Notes: generated from the letters alone by a model not told the origin. 37,079 nt of DNA from Sulfurovum sp. (GCA_024637255.1 JAGXFO010000005.1:1-37079), one strand, 5' to 3'. Shown: positions 1-8,457, counted from the first letter of the stretch. A program made the numbers and translations.

Positions 1-86
1 CAGCTATTGGATACAAAACTCCTCATGAGGCTTATTGCAAAGTAGTTAATAATTTAGATGAATCAATGCTACTAAAGGTAGCTTAG
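1..86 (+). mobile_element. C-terminal end of an IS transposase (integrase-core type)
   Basis: The window opens inside a reading frame that ends with TAG at 84-86. Its last 27 residues begin IGYKTPHEAY, which resembles the conserved C-terminus of DDE integrase-core transposases of the IS30/IS3 type (L/I-G-Y/F-K-T-P-x-E). Only the tail is visible, so the family cannot be fixed and the inverted repeat cannot be paired with its partner. The next gene starts 26 bases after the stop, so the end of the element should lie in 87-112. Its position suggests it interrupts the upstream part of the PepSY-like gene that follows. Confidence 0.6.
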
Positions 87-112
87 GTGCTGGGAATAAA
101 AAAACTTTTTTT

Positions 113-544
113 ATGGTCTTGACAAAGGGGTGCAGTATAAAGCCTTTTAAGCCTGATTTAGAAATACTGACTTTGGAACTTACGCAAGCCCTAAATAAGA
201 AGAAGCTCTTTATTCCTGATGCTGATCCGATTTTGAAAAAACAAAAGTCTCATTACCAGTTGACATGGAGTGATTTAAAGTATTCTGTTACTGCTGTAGC
301 TACGGAACAAAGTAAAGTACTGGAAATAATCTATCGTCAACGCAGTTTTTTAACCCAACTCATGCGTATACATCGTGGAGATGCGGGTAGTGTGTTTAAA
401 GTACTCTCTCTAATATTAGTTATAGGATTGATACTTATCTTTGCTTCTGGCGCATATCTGGCCCTGACAGTTTCACAGTACAAGAGGTCCAGTTTGGTGG
501 CAATGTTTTTAGGTCTCGTGACTTTTATTCTACTTTTATTATGA
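113..544 (+). CDS. PepSY-associated transmembrane protein, probably N-terminally truncated
   Basis: A 143-residue protein with a soluble first half and two hydrophobic segments near residues 93-117 and 126-143. The segment RIHRGDAG just before the first helix, followed by a small-residue-rich helix, resembles the last part of PepSY_TM proteins, which are membrane proteins often linked to flavin or heme redox and iron uptake. I see no N-terminal membrane helix, which such proteins usually have. The reading frame stays open upstream of the ATG back to about 62, into the end of the transposase gene, and there is no good ribosome-binding site before 113. This fits a gene whose 5' part was removed by the insertion. 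The family call rests on general resemblance and is tentative. Confidence 0.45.
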   Translation: MVLTKGCSIKPFKPDLEILTLELTQALNKKKLFIPDADPILKKQKSHYQLTWSDLKYSVTAVATEQSKVLEIIYRQRSFLTQLMRIHRGDAGSVFKVLSLILVIGLILIFASGAYLALTVSQYKRSSLVAMFLGLVTFILLLL

Positions 545-680
545 TTTTTTGAGAACTAGAAAAATAAAGAGTATCAATTAAAGGCTACTTTTTCTCGCTA
601 CACTTCTAAAGGGGTAAGGTGAGGAAACAATATCAATAAAAGTGCTACGACACCTCCTACTAAAGCAAAATGGATACATT

Positions 681-1148
681 ATGACAAACGAAGTTCAAGA
701 AAAAATAGCACTTTGTAAAGAAAAACAGCTTCCGCACCTAGACCTTAGCCATCTTGGACTCATGAAGATCCCCCATGAAGTTGGTACACTGGTTTGGCTT
801 GAACGTCTTTCACTTTCCCACAATCATATCTGCGACATTGGCCCGCTTGCCAATCTGAAAAAGATATACAAACTCTCACTCTCCCACAATCAGATCTCTG
901 ATCTTACAGCGCTGTGTGCAAATGAAAGACTAAAGTTCCTCTTTATACAGCACAATGTCATTTGCGATATCATTCCACTAAGTCAGCTCTCCACACTAAA
1001 AAAGATCGTAATGCACGATAATAAGATACAAAACAGTGAAAGTCTTGCTTTACTGCCTCATCTTGTGTATCTGGATGTAAGAAACAACCCTATAACAAAT
1101 GCGCAAACACTCAAAAAGATGACCACGCTCAAGGTCTTGAAAGTATAA
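681..1148 (+). CDS. Leucine-rich repeat protein
   Basis: The protein has 155 residues when started at ATG 681, which has GGA a short distance upstream; an in-frame GTG at 642 is possible but less convincing. It consists almost entirely of leucine-rich repeats of about 21-22 residues (LxxLxLxxNxIxDIxxL), for example LERLSLSHNHICDIGPL and KIYKLSLSHNQISDLTAL, giving roughly five repeats. There is no signal peptide or membrane helix, so it should be cytoplasmic. Such short bacterial repeat proteins are generally protein-binding scaffolds; no partner can be named from the context. It may be transcribed alone between the PepSY-like gene and the convergent flavoprotein gene. Confidence 0.75.
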   Translation: MTNEVQEKIALCKEKQLPHLDLSHLGLMKIPHEVGTLVWLERLSLSHNHICDIGPLANLKKIYKLSLSHNQISDLTALCANERLKFLFIQHNVICDIIPLSQLSTLKKIVMHDNKIQNSESLALLPHLVYLDVRNNPITNAQTLKKMTTLKVLKV

Positions 1149-1175
1149 ATTTTTTAGTATGCTCACGACGAGATA

Positions 1176-2183
1176 TTAAGCAACATAAAGAGATTGGGCT
1201 ACAAGTTTGGCAGAAGCTATAGCACCATCCAAATACCCACCTTCACTCAAAGCACTCTCTGTGCCTGAGAATATCACTTTGCCGTTAAAATGTGTCGCAT
1301 CAAACCCATAGGCGGGATGCTCTCGTAAAGGCATGGCGTCAAGAGGTGTTGACGTATAGCGTTCTTTTTTCCAGTCTACAAGATAGATCCCAGAAGGGCT
1401 CCGGGCTTTTCCCCCATACAGCCGTGTGAGTTGTCTGATGATATCTTCTTCTAAACTCTCAAACTTCGCATGGCTGTGCACAAAACCAAAAAGTGCCGCT
1501 TTATCTGCAGTACATGCATCATGTATCTCACCCAACGGTCCCAGATGGGAAACAGCAAAACCGCTCAAGCCCTCTTCTCTCCAAAATGCCTCCGGATATT
1601 CTATGACACACTTGGCTGAGTATCCCATCCAGGTAGGTATGTTCTGCAACTGCGTATAAAGTACTGAGGGTAATGCCGGAAAGTACTCAATGCTTTGCGT
1701 TGCCAAACGTGGAGGCAGTGTTGAGATAACCCTATCCACTTCATACCTGTCGGCAAGTGTTTTTACTATTACCTTTTCATCTAACTCTGTTAGAGCAATG
1801 ACTGTTTCATTGAGATTGACAGGCTTGTCAAGTCGTTTTTCCAATGCCACGACTATTTGACCAATTCCCCCTTTTACACGGTAGGAAGGTGCTCCAACAG
1901 ATGGGTTAAATCGCTGCACTCCCTCCGGAGCATCATACAAAGCAAGTCCCCTGATATATTGAGGAAAGAGTTCCAGGCTTAAAGTCTCTATAAGTTCTAA
2001 AATATTTTTTTGATGCGCCCAGACCCATGATGGACCCATATCGTGCCCACCCATTGACATGATACGTCCGCCTGTACGTTCACGTGCCTCTATGGCCGTC
2101 ACGTCATAGCTCTCCTGAAGGAGTACTGCACTGCAAAGTCCACTAAGCCCTGCACCGATAATAAGTAATTTCTTTTTTTTCAT
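1176..2183 (-). CDS. Flavin-containing amine oxidase-type oxidoreductase (FAD)
   Basis: This 335-residue protein starts at ATG 2183, with GGGGT just upstream; the frame continues 99 bases further but without a better start. The N-terminus LLIIGAGLSGLCSA is a GxGxxG Rossmann fold for FAD, followed by the acidic end of strand 2 (IEARERTGGR, the RxGGR motif of amine oxidases). The C-terminus GTESALSEGGYLDGAIASA matches the second FAD-contact region of the monoamine oxidase family (GxE..GxxxGAxxSG). Family members oxidise amines or related substrates; the substrate cannot be read here. At about 335 residues it is shorter than classic amine oxidases (about 450), so the substrate domain is compact. 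It is transcribed divergently from the MdaB-like gene. Confidence 0.8.
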   Translation of the reverse strand: MKKKKLLIIGAGLSGLCSAVLLQESYDVTAIEARERTGGRIMSMGGHDMGPSWVWAHQKNILELIETLSLELFPQYIRGLALYDAPEGVQRFNPSVGAPSYRVKGGIGQIVVALEKRLDKPVNLNETVIALTELDEKVIVKTLADRYEVDRVISTLPPRLATQSIEYFPALPSVLYTQLQNIPTWMGYSAKCVIEYPEAFWREEGLSGFAVSHLGPLGEIHDACTADKAALFGFVHSHAKFESLEEDIIRQLTRLYGGKARSPSGIYLVDWKKERYTSTPLDAMPLREHPAYGFDATHFNGKVIFSGTESALSEGGYLDGAIASAKLVAQSLYVA

Positions 2184-2312
2184 ACCCCCATTGTAGCGAA
2201 TGCTCATACAAGAAAGATAAACTAACCGTATTTTACAGTACCAAAAAGCTTCATGTGAAATGTATATCTGTCTGCTTATCAATCATTTTTCACCTAAATA
2301 CAATGAATGGTG

Positions 2313-2321
2313 TGACATAAT
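2313..2321 (+). promoter_or_regulatory. Extended -10 promoter candidate for the mdaB-like gene
   Basis: TGACATAAT lies 29 bases before the ATG at 2350, with no clear -35 box. Extended -10 promoters are the usual type in Campylobacterota. This is a pattern match only. Confidence 0.35.
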
Positions 2322-2349
2322 AGTTTATACAATTTTGAAGGACAAAACG

Positions 2350-2949
2350 ATGAAAAATGTACTTATTATTAACGGACACCAAAGGTACGACCAAATCGCA
2401 GAGGGAAAATTGACCAAAATGTTTATAGATACGGCTAGTGATTTTTTTTCTGAACATGGATTCAATGTCAAACACAGTGTCGTTGAAAGCGAATACATTG
2501 TCCAAGACGAGCTTGATAAACTTGCCTGGGCGGATTATATTATATTTCAATATCCCGTTTACTGGATGGGCGTTCCCTGGATCACTAAAAAATATATCGA
2601 TGAAGTCTTCTCTGCGGGTATGAATACTGTAACATATGCAAGTGACGGCAGGAGCAGAGAAGATCCTTCAAAAAAGTATGGCAGTGGTGGACTGATGCAA
2701 GGGAAAAAATATATGTTAAGTTTAACCTACAACTGCCCCGACACTGAATTCAACAACAAAGAAGGTTTCTTTGACGGACTAACCTTGGATGAGGCAAATG
2801 TTGCCACACATAAACTGTTTCAGTTCTGTGGAGCAGAGCCACTAGAAACATACGCGATACATGATATATTTAAATCTGATTTAGAGATAGAGAGCGAATT
2901 GAGCCATTTTAGAGATAGGCTAGAAAAAAATTTCATAGCAAACAAATAG
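2350..2949 (+). CDS. mdaB: NADPH:quinone reductase, MdaB-like (flavodoxin fold)
   Basis: A 199-residue flavodoxin-like protein started at ATG 2350 behind AAGGA; the frame extends upstream without a ribosome-binding site. Family features are the N-terminal phosphate-binding region IINGHQRYD, the QYPVYWMGVPWITKKYIDEVF block typical of MdaB/KefF flavoproteins, and a C-terminal FCGAEPLETYAIHD segment. MdaB enzymes carry out two-electron reduction of quinones with NADPH, protecting against oxidative stress, and in Helicobacter they contribute to oxygen tolerance. It is cytosolic, with no signal peptide. It stands alone, divergent from the amine-oxidase-type gene. The symbol is a family-level call; related NAD(P)H oxidoreductases with the same fold are possible. 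Confidence 0.75.
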   Translation: MKNVLIINGHQRYDQIAEGKLTKMFIDTASDFFSEHGFNVKHSVVESEYIVQDELDKLAWADYIIFQYPVYWMGVPWITKKYIDEVFSAGMNTVTYASDGRSREDPSKKYGSGGLMQGKKYMLSLTYNCPDTEFNNKEGFFDGLTLDEANVATHKLFQFCGAEPLETYAIHDIFKSDLEIESELSHFRDRLEKNFIANK

Positions 2950-3104
2950 AAGTGCTTTTGCGGTTATGTCTGCTTTACGTAGTACCCATACTTCAATAGA
3001 ACATCTTTAAAAAATATTATTCTTTTGCCATCTCAACCATATGCAGCCAACCATGCTCGGTTGCATAGAGGGTATCAAAAGGAAAAGGTTGATGCAGTGA
3101 TAAT

Positions 3105-3704
3105 TTACACCAAGGGTATGGCCCATTTCTTATAGTATGCAACCATCCTAAGGATGATACCCGATACAAAAACTATACTCATTACATAAAAAGATATCAA
3201 ATCATAAAGACTTAACACATATAAGACTAAACCTATTAAAAGTGCAATGGTCCCATAAAATCCTGTCTTCAAAACAAAAGGAACCTCATTGATGATTACG
3301 TCTCTAATGATACCTCCACCTACTGCTGTTACGAAGGCTAAAGCCAATACTCCCGTAAGATTAAGTTTGGCTTCGATGGCAATAAGTGCACCGGTGATAC
3401 TAAAAGAGATAAGCCCTATGGAGTCACTGAATATAAACAACGGTTTGTTCTCTATGCTGTCTTTTTTGTGAAATTCAAAAAGTATCAGTAGCACCATCAC
3501 AATGAGGATAGTCAATGCAGGTATATTGTGGGTAAAAGTATAAGGTGTCTTATCTACGGCTATATCCCTAATAATACCTCCACCAAGTGCTGTAAGGAAT
3601 ACCGAAATTAGCGTACCCAAAAAATCAAGCTTGTTCCGTACTGCCACAAAAAAGCCGGAAATCGCAAAAGCGATTATGCCGATATACTCTGCAATTTCAA
3701 ACAT
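3105..3704 (-). CDS. Trimeric intracellular cation (TRIC) channel family protein, YicG-like
   Basis: This 199-residue membrane protein shows the internal duplication of the TRIC/UPF0126 family: two homologous halves, each carrying a GGGIIRD motif (TALGGGIIRDIAV and TAVGGGIIRDVII). About seven transmembrane helices can be traced. Prokaryotic TRIC proteins form trimers, each subunit with its own K+/Na+-permeable pore, in the inner membrane. The start at 3704 lies 2 bases past the stop of the upstream lipoprotein gene, so the two are probably cotranscribed and translationally linked. The length is usual for the family. Confidence 0.88.
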   Translation of the reverse strand: MFEIAEYIGIIAFAISGFFVAVRNKLDFLGTLISVFLTALGGGIIRDIAVDKTPYTFTHNIPALTILIVMVLLILFEFHKKDSIENKPLFIFSDSIGLISFSITGALIAIEAKLNLTGVLALAFVTAVGGGIIRDVIINEVPFVLKTGFYGTIALLIGLVLYVLSLYDLISFYVMSIVFVSGIILRMVAYYKKWAIPLV

Positions 3705-3706
3705 AT

Positions 3707-4108
3707 TTATTCTCTTTTATATTCATCTGACACACAATGATTACCGCGTGAGCCCCACTTGACTATAGTGCCCTTTTGATTTGTCTCAAGGTAAAGTTTG
3801 CATGTCTGCTGCACCACATCGTTGCCATAGCCAAACATACTATACCCACCATAATAATAACTGCCATATCCATAACCCATCATAGGCATAGAAGGAACAC
3901 TATGCACTCTTGACCTTGCATAAACATACACCGTATGCTTATTTGGCAAGACATAGGTGCTGTCAGGATACCCTGCTTTCCCTATAAACTCATTAATATC
4001 TTTTTCCACCCAAGTATCATACTTTTTGACAAAGTTTTCATGCGTTGCACACCCTTGTAAAAAGAGTGCTGCTAAAAAAATGAAACTCATTTTTAATACT
4101 TTTTTCAT
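3707..4108 (-). CDS. Gly/Tyr-rich lipoprotein of unknown function
   Basis: This 133-residue protein has a clear lipoprotein signal: KK at the N-terminus, a hydrophobic stretch and the lipobox LQGC with the lipidated Cys at 20. The middle contains a low-complexity Met/Gly/Tyr stretch (MGYGYGSYYYGGY, about residues 77-89). Cysteines near the C-terminus could form a disulfide in the periplasm. AAGGATT precedes the ATG at 4108. It lies 2 bases upstream of the TRIC gene in the same direction, so a shared mRNA is likely. I do not recognise a named domain; it probably sits in the cell envelope. Confidence 0.7.
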   Translation of the reverse strand: MKKVLKMSFIFLAALFLQGCATHENFVKKYDTWVEKDINEFIGKAGYPDSTYVLPNKHTVYVYARSRVHSVPSMPMMGYGYGSYYYGGYSMFGYGNDVVQQTCKLYLETNQKGTIVKWGSRGNHCVSDEYKRE

Positions 4109-4268
4109 ACTCTAATCCTTTTACCTATTGTCTAATTATATTTGAAGTATACAATACTCATTAAGGAAATACAAAGCAATAAAGTTTCAATTCTATTAAC
4201 TGCCAAAAAAACTCTACGAAAATCACTTGAATGATGCAAAAATACCACATTAAATTATTGGAGAACCA

Positions 4269-4400
4269 ATGGAAGATCAAACATTTATTTTACCTTTTAT
4301 AAGAAAAATCATTCACTCTTTTGCTCTTAATTTTGCAAAGATCCTTTGTATATTGCTTCTACTGATGGCTAAACTTTATAAGTCAATGCAAACTGCATGA
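4269..4400 (+). CDS. 43-residue single-span membrane peptide, first gene of a coupled operon
   Basis: A short open frame with a very good ribosome-binding site (GGAG at 4260-4263, five bases before ATG 4269) ends at TGA 4398-4400, overlapping the ATG of the next gene as ATGA. The product begins MEDQTFILPF, has a basic patch around RK (12-13), one hydrophobic segment near residues 17-34, and a short basic tail. The strong Shine-Dalgarno sequence and the 4-base overlap argue that it is translated and couples to the flavoprotein gene. It could be a small membrane protein working with its neighbours, or a leader whose translation controls the operon. I recognise no homologue. Confidence 0.55.
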   Translation: MEDQTFILPFIRKIIHSFALNFAKILCILLLLMAKLYKSMQTA

Positions 4401-5821
4401 AAGAGTATGCAATCATAGGTGGTGGCATAGGAGGCTGTAGCGCTGCTGCACTTTTGAATTCAGAGGGCTACGATGTGGCACTGTGTGAAAAAGAACCCAC
4501 TATTGGCGGATGCGCTTCTACCTTTAAACATAATGGCTACTTGTACAATGCAGGGGCAACCACGCTGTGCGGATATCAAGAAGGGGGTATCGTTCGTGAA
4601 CTTTTTGACAAGGTTAATGTCGCCCCCAATCTTCTGGTTTCTGACCCCTCTATCGTGATTATTCAAGAGGGTAAAACAATACCACGCTATAACAATAAAG
4701 AGGATTTTGTCCGCACACTACAAGAAGCTCACCCGCACTCTAAACACGATGAATTTTGGGACCTGGTCCATCATATCGGCAAACTATTTTATAGTATAGA
4801 CGGATACTACTACTCCAATGCTTCCTTAAGCAAAAAACTATTTTCGCTTATGAGCCTCTCGCCTGTGCTGAAAACATTTTATCCATACTTTTGGGGAAAT
4901 GCGGACCGTTTTATTGATAAATTTTATGGAGGTATTACCCAAAAGTATCGTGATTTTTTGGAAGCACAGATTTTAATTGTTACGCAAGAAACAGGCAAGA
5001 ACGTTAATTTTTTTACTGCTGCTTTGGCACTGAGCTACACATTCAATGAAACACATTATGCGGTTGGAGGAATGGGAAAAGTGTGCGAAACACTTGTTTC
5101 TCGCGTGAACGATATTCGTACCTCTTGTGAAGTCGTACACATTGAACACCGTAAAGACAGATTTATCCTAAGTACTCCACAAGGGATTATTGAAAGCCAA
5201 AATATCATCATGGGAACTACACACTACGACAGCAAACGCTACTTTGAGGATCAAAAAATTATCAAATACTATGAAAAATACGAAAAACTCAACAATCATC
5301 AAAGTGCTTATGTTCTGTATCTTACTCTCAAAACCAACAAAAGATTTCACCATCATTATCAACTCATTGCAGCAGAAAATCTGCCACATATGCTTTCTAA
5401 AGCGCTCTTTGTTTCGTTTAGCGATACACGCGATTGCACCATGGCACCAGAAGGCTATATCAGTGTCACCGCTTCCATTCACACTGATTCCAGAGAATGG
5501 ATTCATTTGGAGCCCTCACGCTATCGCGCCCAAAAAAAACTCCTTGCACAGTTACTTCAGAAGTACGTTTGTGATATACTTTGCATAGATTCTGAAGAGA
5601 TTATTGAGAGTTTTGCGGCAACCCCAAAAACATTCGCTCGGTATCTTAACCGAACACAACTAGGAGGAAATGCCGTGAGTTTTAAAAATTTTCTTCCATT
5701 TATGCCGTCAAACGATACACCAATTAAGGGATTTTACCAAGTGGGCGACAGCTCCTATGCGGCACAAGGGTGGCCTGGAGTTGCTATGGGTGCATTTAAT
5801 CTAATGCGGTTATTATCATGA
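4397..5821 (+). CDS. FAD-dependent oxidoreductase, phytoene desaturase/CrtISO-like
   Basis: A 474-residue flavoprotein. The N-terminus has the dinucleotide fold AIIGGGIGGCSAAALL, then E31 at the end of strand 2 and GGCAST, as in CrtI, carotene isomerase (CrtISO) and retinol-saturase relatives. The C-terminus GFYQVGDSSYAAQGWPG corresponds to the FAD-contact motif of the same group (GxYxVGDSxxPGxG). Such enzymes desaturate, isomerise or saturate polyenes or lipids. No phytoene synthase (CrtB) or other carotenoid gene is nearby, so the substrate is open. It overlaps the small upstream gene (ATGA) and the downstream kinase gene (ATGA), so it probably forms one unit with the two-component system and the TudS-YbgA gene. 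Confidence 0.78.
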   Translation: MKEYAIIGGGIGGCSAAALLNSEGYDVALCEKEPTIGGCASTFKHNGYLYNAGATTLCGYQEGGIVRELFDKVNVAPNLLVSDPSIVIIQEGKTIPRYNNKEDFVRTLQEAHPHSKHDEFWDLVHHIGKLFYSIDGYYYSNASLSKKLFSLMSLSPVLKTFYPYFWGNADRFIDKFYGGITQKYRDFLEAQILIVTQETGKNVNFFTAALALSYTFNETHYAVGGMGKVCETLVSRVNDIRTSCEVVHIEHRKDRFILSTPQGIIESQNIIMGTTHYDSKRYFEDQKIIKYYEKYEKLNNHQSAYVLYLTLKTNKRFHHHYQLIAAENLPHMLSKALFVSFSDTRDCTMAPEGYISVTASIHTDSREWIHLEPSRYRAQKKLLAQLLQKYVCDILCIDSEEIIESFAATPKTFARYLNRTQLGGNAVSFKNFLPFMPSNDTPIKGFYQVGDSSYAAQGWPGVAMGAFNLMRLLS

Positions 5822-6831
5822 ATGAACTTCAAATCACTCGCAAGGATTGGCTAGGTGTTTTACTGATTGGCGTTGTTTTTTCTGCTTTTTTATCACTTTT
5901 AGCCTACCATCTTTTGAAAATTTCTCCTTTTTTTGGTGCAACTTTTGGAGTAATTTTAGGATTTTTCATCACTTTTTTCTCCTTTATTTTTGTCAGCACA
6001 ATGAACAGCTATCTTTTGCCACGCATCTCCAAGCCATGGTGGAACAGTATTGCGGCTATTTTTTCATTATTATCGGGATTTTTTGGGACGATTAGCACCT
6101 ACGCCCTTGTTCATATAACTTCTATTCCTATGGTGCCTCTTTTTCAAACGCATCCTTATCAAAGTGCCTCTATGGTGGGAATTCTCACCTATCTCATCGG
6201 GGCATTGATTTATCGTTTTGTCAAAACACGTAATGAAAAGGATCACATTGATGCACTTTTTGTCCACAGTCGCGTCAGCTCACTGGAAACACAACTCAAT
6301 CCTCATTTTCTTTTTAACGCTCTTAATTCTTTGGCAGAGCTCATTCATCAAAATCCCGATAAAGCCGAAGCCGCAGTATTGAAAATCTCAGCCTTTTTAC
6401 GCAACACCATGAGTGAAAAAGCGCTCATACCGCTCAGCGAAGAACTTCAAAATGTGTATGACTACATTGATTTGGAAAATATCCGTTTCAATGGATCCAT
6501 TGCATTGGAAGTTGAAACTGACGAAAGCGTTTTGAAACATCCTATTCCAAAATTTTCCATTCAACTGTTATGCGAAAATGCCATTAAGCACGGAATGAAA
6601 AAATCGATCGAACCTTTTACTATTACCATTTGTATCACTCTCGAAAAAATGCTCCGTATCCGTGTCTCCAACAATGGCACTAAGATTACCTCTGCAGCTT
6701 TTGGCATTGGATTATCAAACCTACAGGAGCGATTATCTCACCTCTGCCGTGGTAATCTTGAAATTGTCTCGTTCGGTCCACCCTCATATCTCATCACATT
6801 AAAGGATTGTCATGAATATTCTCATCGTTGA
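5818..6831 (+). CDS. LytS/AlgZ-type sensor histidine kinase
   Basis: A 337-residue membrane kinase with four hydrophobic segments (about 13-33, 38-60, 77-100, 116-134) and no separate extracytoplasmic domain. The cytoplasmic part contains the His_kinase motif LETQLNPHFLFNALNSL with the phospho-accepting H163, then an ATPase domain with the N box ENAIKHG (253-259) and G box GIGLSNL (296-302). These are the hallmarks of the LytS/AlgZ/NatK class, which pairs with LytTR regulators. The short loops suggest it senses something in or at the membrane. Its ATG overlaps the flavoprotein stop (ATGA), and its end overlaps the regulator gene by 20 bases. Confidence 0.9.
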   Translation: MNELQITRKDWLGVLLIGVVFSAFLSLLAYHLLKISPFFGATFGVILGFFITFFSFIFVSTMNSYLLPRISKPWWNSIAAIFSLLSGFFGTISTYALVHITSIPMVPLFQTHPYQSASMVGILTYLIGALIYRFVKTRNEKDHIDALFVHSRVSSLETQLNPHFLFNALNSLAELIHQNPDKAEAAVLKISAFLRNTMSEKALIPLSEELQNVYDYIDLENIRFNGSIALEVETDESVLKHPIPKFSIQLLCENAIKHGMKKSIEPFTITICITLEKMLRIRVSNNGTKITSAAFGIGLSNLQERLSHLCRGNLEIVSFGPPSYLITLKDCHEYSHR

Positions 6832-7513
6832 CGACGAACCTCTCGCTCTCTCTCGCTTACAAAGGTTATTAACCTCTTTGGGTCATACCTCGATCACGCA
6901 AGCCTTAAGCGCAAGTGAGGCACTTGAGCATTCTCATGCTCAATCATTTGATTTAGCCATACTAGATATTTCAATGAGTGATATGGATGGCATTGAGCTA
7001 GGATATGCACTTCGCTATATACACGAAGAAATGGCGATTATCTACCAAACAGCCTATGAAAATTATGCCCTAAAAGCGTTCGATGTAGGCGCAGTAAACT
7101 ACCTGCTCAAACCCTACACTTCCCAAATGCTCGAGCGTTCACTTCAACGTGTTAATGTCAAAAATTCCATGCCTGAATTACGCCTCATCAGCAAAGCAGG
7201 TGATACACACTACCTCTTGCGTCCAGAAGATATATTTTACGTTAAAGCGGATTTAGCCGAAGTCATGCTACGATCCAAAGAGGGGTTCTCTTATTATCCA
7301 AAAAAAATATCGGATGTTAAAATCTTGCTTGAATCCCATGGATTTTTGCAAATTCACCGCTCGTATATTATTAATCTTAATGCCATCAATGAGATGGAAA
7401 CCATTGACCAAAGCCGCATTTGTTTTAGCTTTGATGGCATCAAAGAGACAGTAGAAAGCTCCAAAGACGGGGCCAAACATTTTCGACATTTATTTAAAGG
7501 AGTCAAATCATGA
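6812..7513 (+). CDS. LytTR-family response regulator
   Basis: A 233-residue protein with an N-terminal receiver domain (acidic pair D7/D8, phospho-acceptor D52 in LAILDISMSDMDG, T80, K100-P101) and a C-terminal LytTR DNA-binding domain from about residue 130 (FYVKADLAEVML ... FLQIHRSYIINLNAI). It should be phosphorylated by the kinase encoded just upstream and bind direct-repeat promoter sites. The gene starts inside the kinase gene and its TGA overlaps the ATG of the next gene. I found no clear LytTR-type direct repeat upstream of 4269, so autoregulation is not demonstrated. Confidence 0.92.
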   Translation: MNILIVDDEPLALSRLQRLLTSLGHTSITQALSASEALEHSHAQSFDLAILDISMSDMDGIELGYALRYIHEEMAIIYQTAYENYALKAFDVGAVNYLLKPYTSQMLERSLQRVNVKNSMPELRLISKAGDTHYLLRPEDIFYVKADLAEVMLRSKEGFSYYPKKISDVKILLESHGFLQIHRSYIINLNAINEMETIDQSRICFSFDGIKETVESSKDGAKHFRHLFKGVKS

Positions 7514-8457
7514 AAATCGCCGTATCCGCTTGCCTGTTGGGTGAAAAAATTCGCTTTGATGCGGGACATAAACACGACCATTTCATCACTGATGAACTGG
7601 GGAAATTTGCAACGTTCATTTCATTTTGCCCTGAGCATCTAGCGTTTGGAACACCGCGCCCTACCGTACGACTCGTATATATTGACAACAGCATACGGGT
7701 GCACTCCAGTAAAACAGGGGAAGATCTCACCGATGCCCTAATGCAAACAAGTCATGCTGAACTCTCAAAACTTGAAGAAGAACATCTGTCTGGTATTATT
7801 TTAAAATCAAAATCTCCCAGTTGTGGTATAAAAAACAGTCTAGTTTATCGTGAAAATGGAATGAGTTATGGCAAAGAAGATGGAGTTTTTGCAGCACTGT
7901 GTCGCGAACGTTACCCACTCCTTCCTATCGAAGACGAAGGCAGACTTCATGATGCATGGCTACGTGAGAATTTTGTGATGCAACTCTTTGCCTATGATGC
8001 CTTTGAGCAATTCAAGGCAAACACACCTACACTGGGCAAACTTGTACATTTTCATACAATACATAAATTTATGCTTCAATCCAAAGATGAGGTTCTCTAT
8101 CGAGAACTAGGCAACATTGTTTCCAATCGTAAAAACCTATCTTTTGAAATACTGATGAATACATATGAGTTTGGATTCAAAACTGCTATCGGTCGCAAAA
8201 GTAGCATTAAACGCACCAGAAATGTCCTTGAGCATCTCACAGGTTTTTTTAAAAAAGAGCTTACTGCGAGTGAAAAAGAGACACTCCATACCCAAATAGA
8301 TGACTATTCCAACAAGATAATTCCTCTCATTGTTCCCTTGTCAACCATCTCGCTCTACGCAAAAAAATACAATATTCATTATCTGCTGGACCAAACCTTT
8401 ATGAACCCCTACCCCAAAACATTGGCGCTACGTTCCGACATCAAAGGTGGTAAATAA
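7510..8457 (+). CDS. TudS (DUF523) - YbgA (DUF1722) fusion protein
   Basis: A 315-residue two-domain protein. Residues 1 to about 150 are a DUF523 domain with the three spaced cysteines in SACLLG (C8), SFCPEH (C40) and SPSCG (about C108). In the characterised member TudS, a thiouracil desulfidase, three such cysteines hold a [4Fe-4S] cluster. Residues from about 190 on are DUF1722 (GKLVHFHTIHKFMLQS ... RKSSIKRTRNVLEHL), as in E. coli YbgA, which is encoded beside the photolyase gene. The role may be desulfuration or repair of thiolated nucleobases, but this is inference. It is the last gene of the coupled operon (ATGA overlap with the regulator). Confidence 0.85.
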   Translation: MKIAVSACLLGEKIRFDAGHKHDHFITDELGKFATFISFCPEHLAFGTPRPTVRLVYIDNSIRVHSSKTGEDLTDALMQTSHAELSKLEEEHLSGIILKSKSPSCGIKNSLVYRENGMSYGKEDGVFAALCRERYPLLPIEDEGRLHDAWLRENFVMQLFAYDAFEQFKANTPTLGKLVHFHTIHKFMLQSKDEVLYRELGNIVSNRKNLSFEILMNTYEFGFKTAIGRKSSIKRTRNVLEHLTGFFKKELTASEKETLHTQIDDYSNKIIPLIVPLSTISLYAKKYNIHYLLDQTFMNPYPKTLALRSDIKGGK

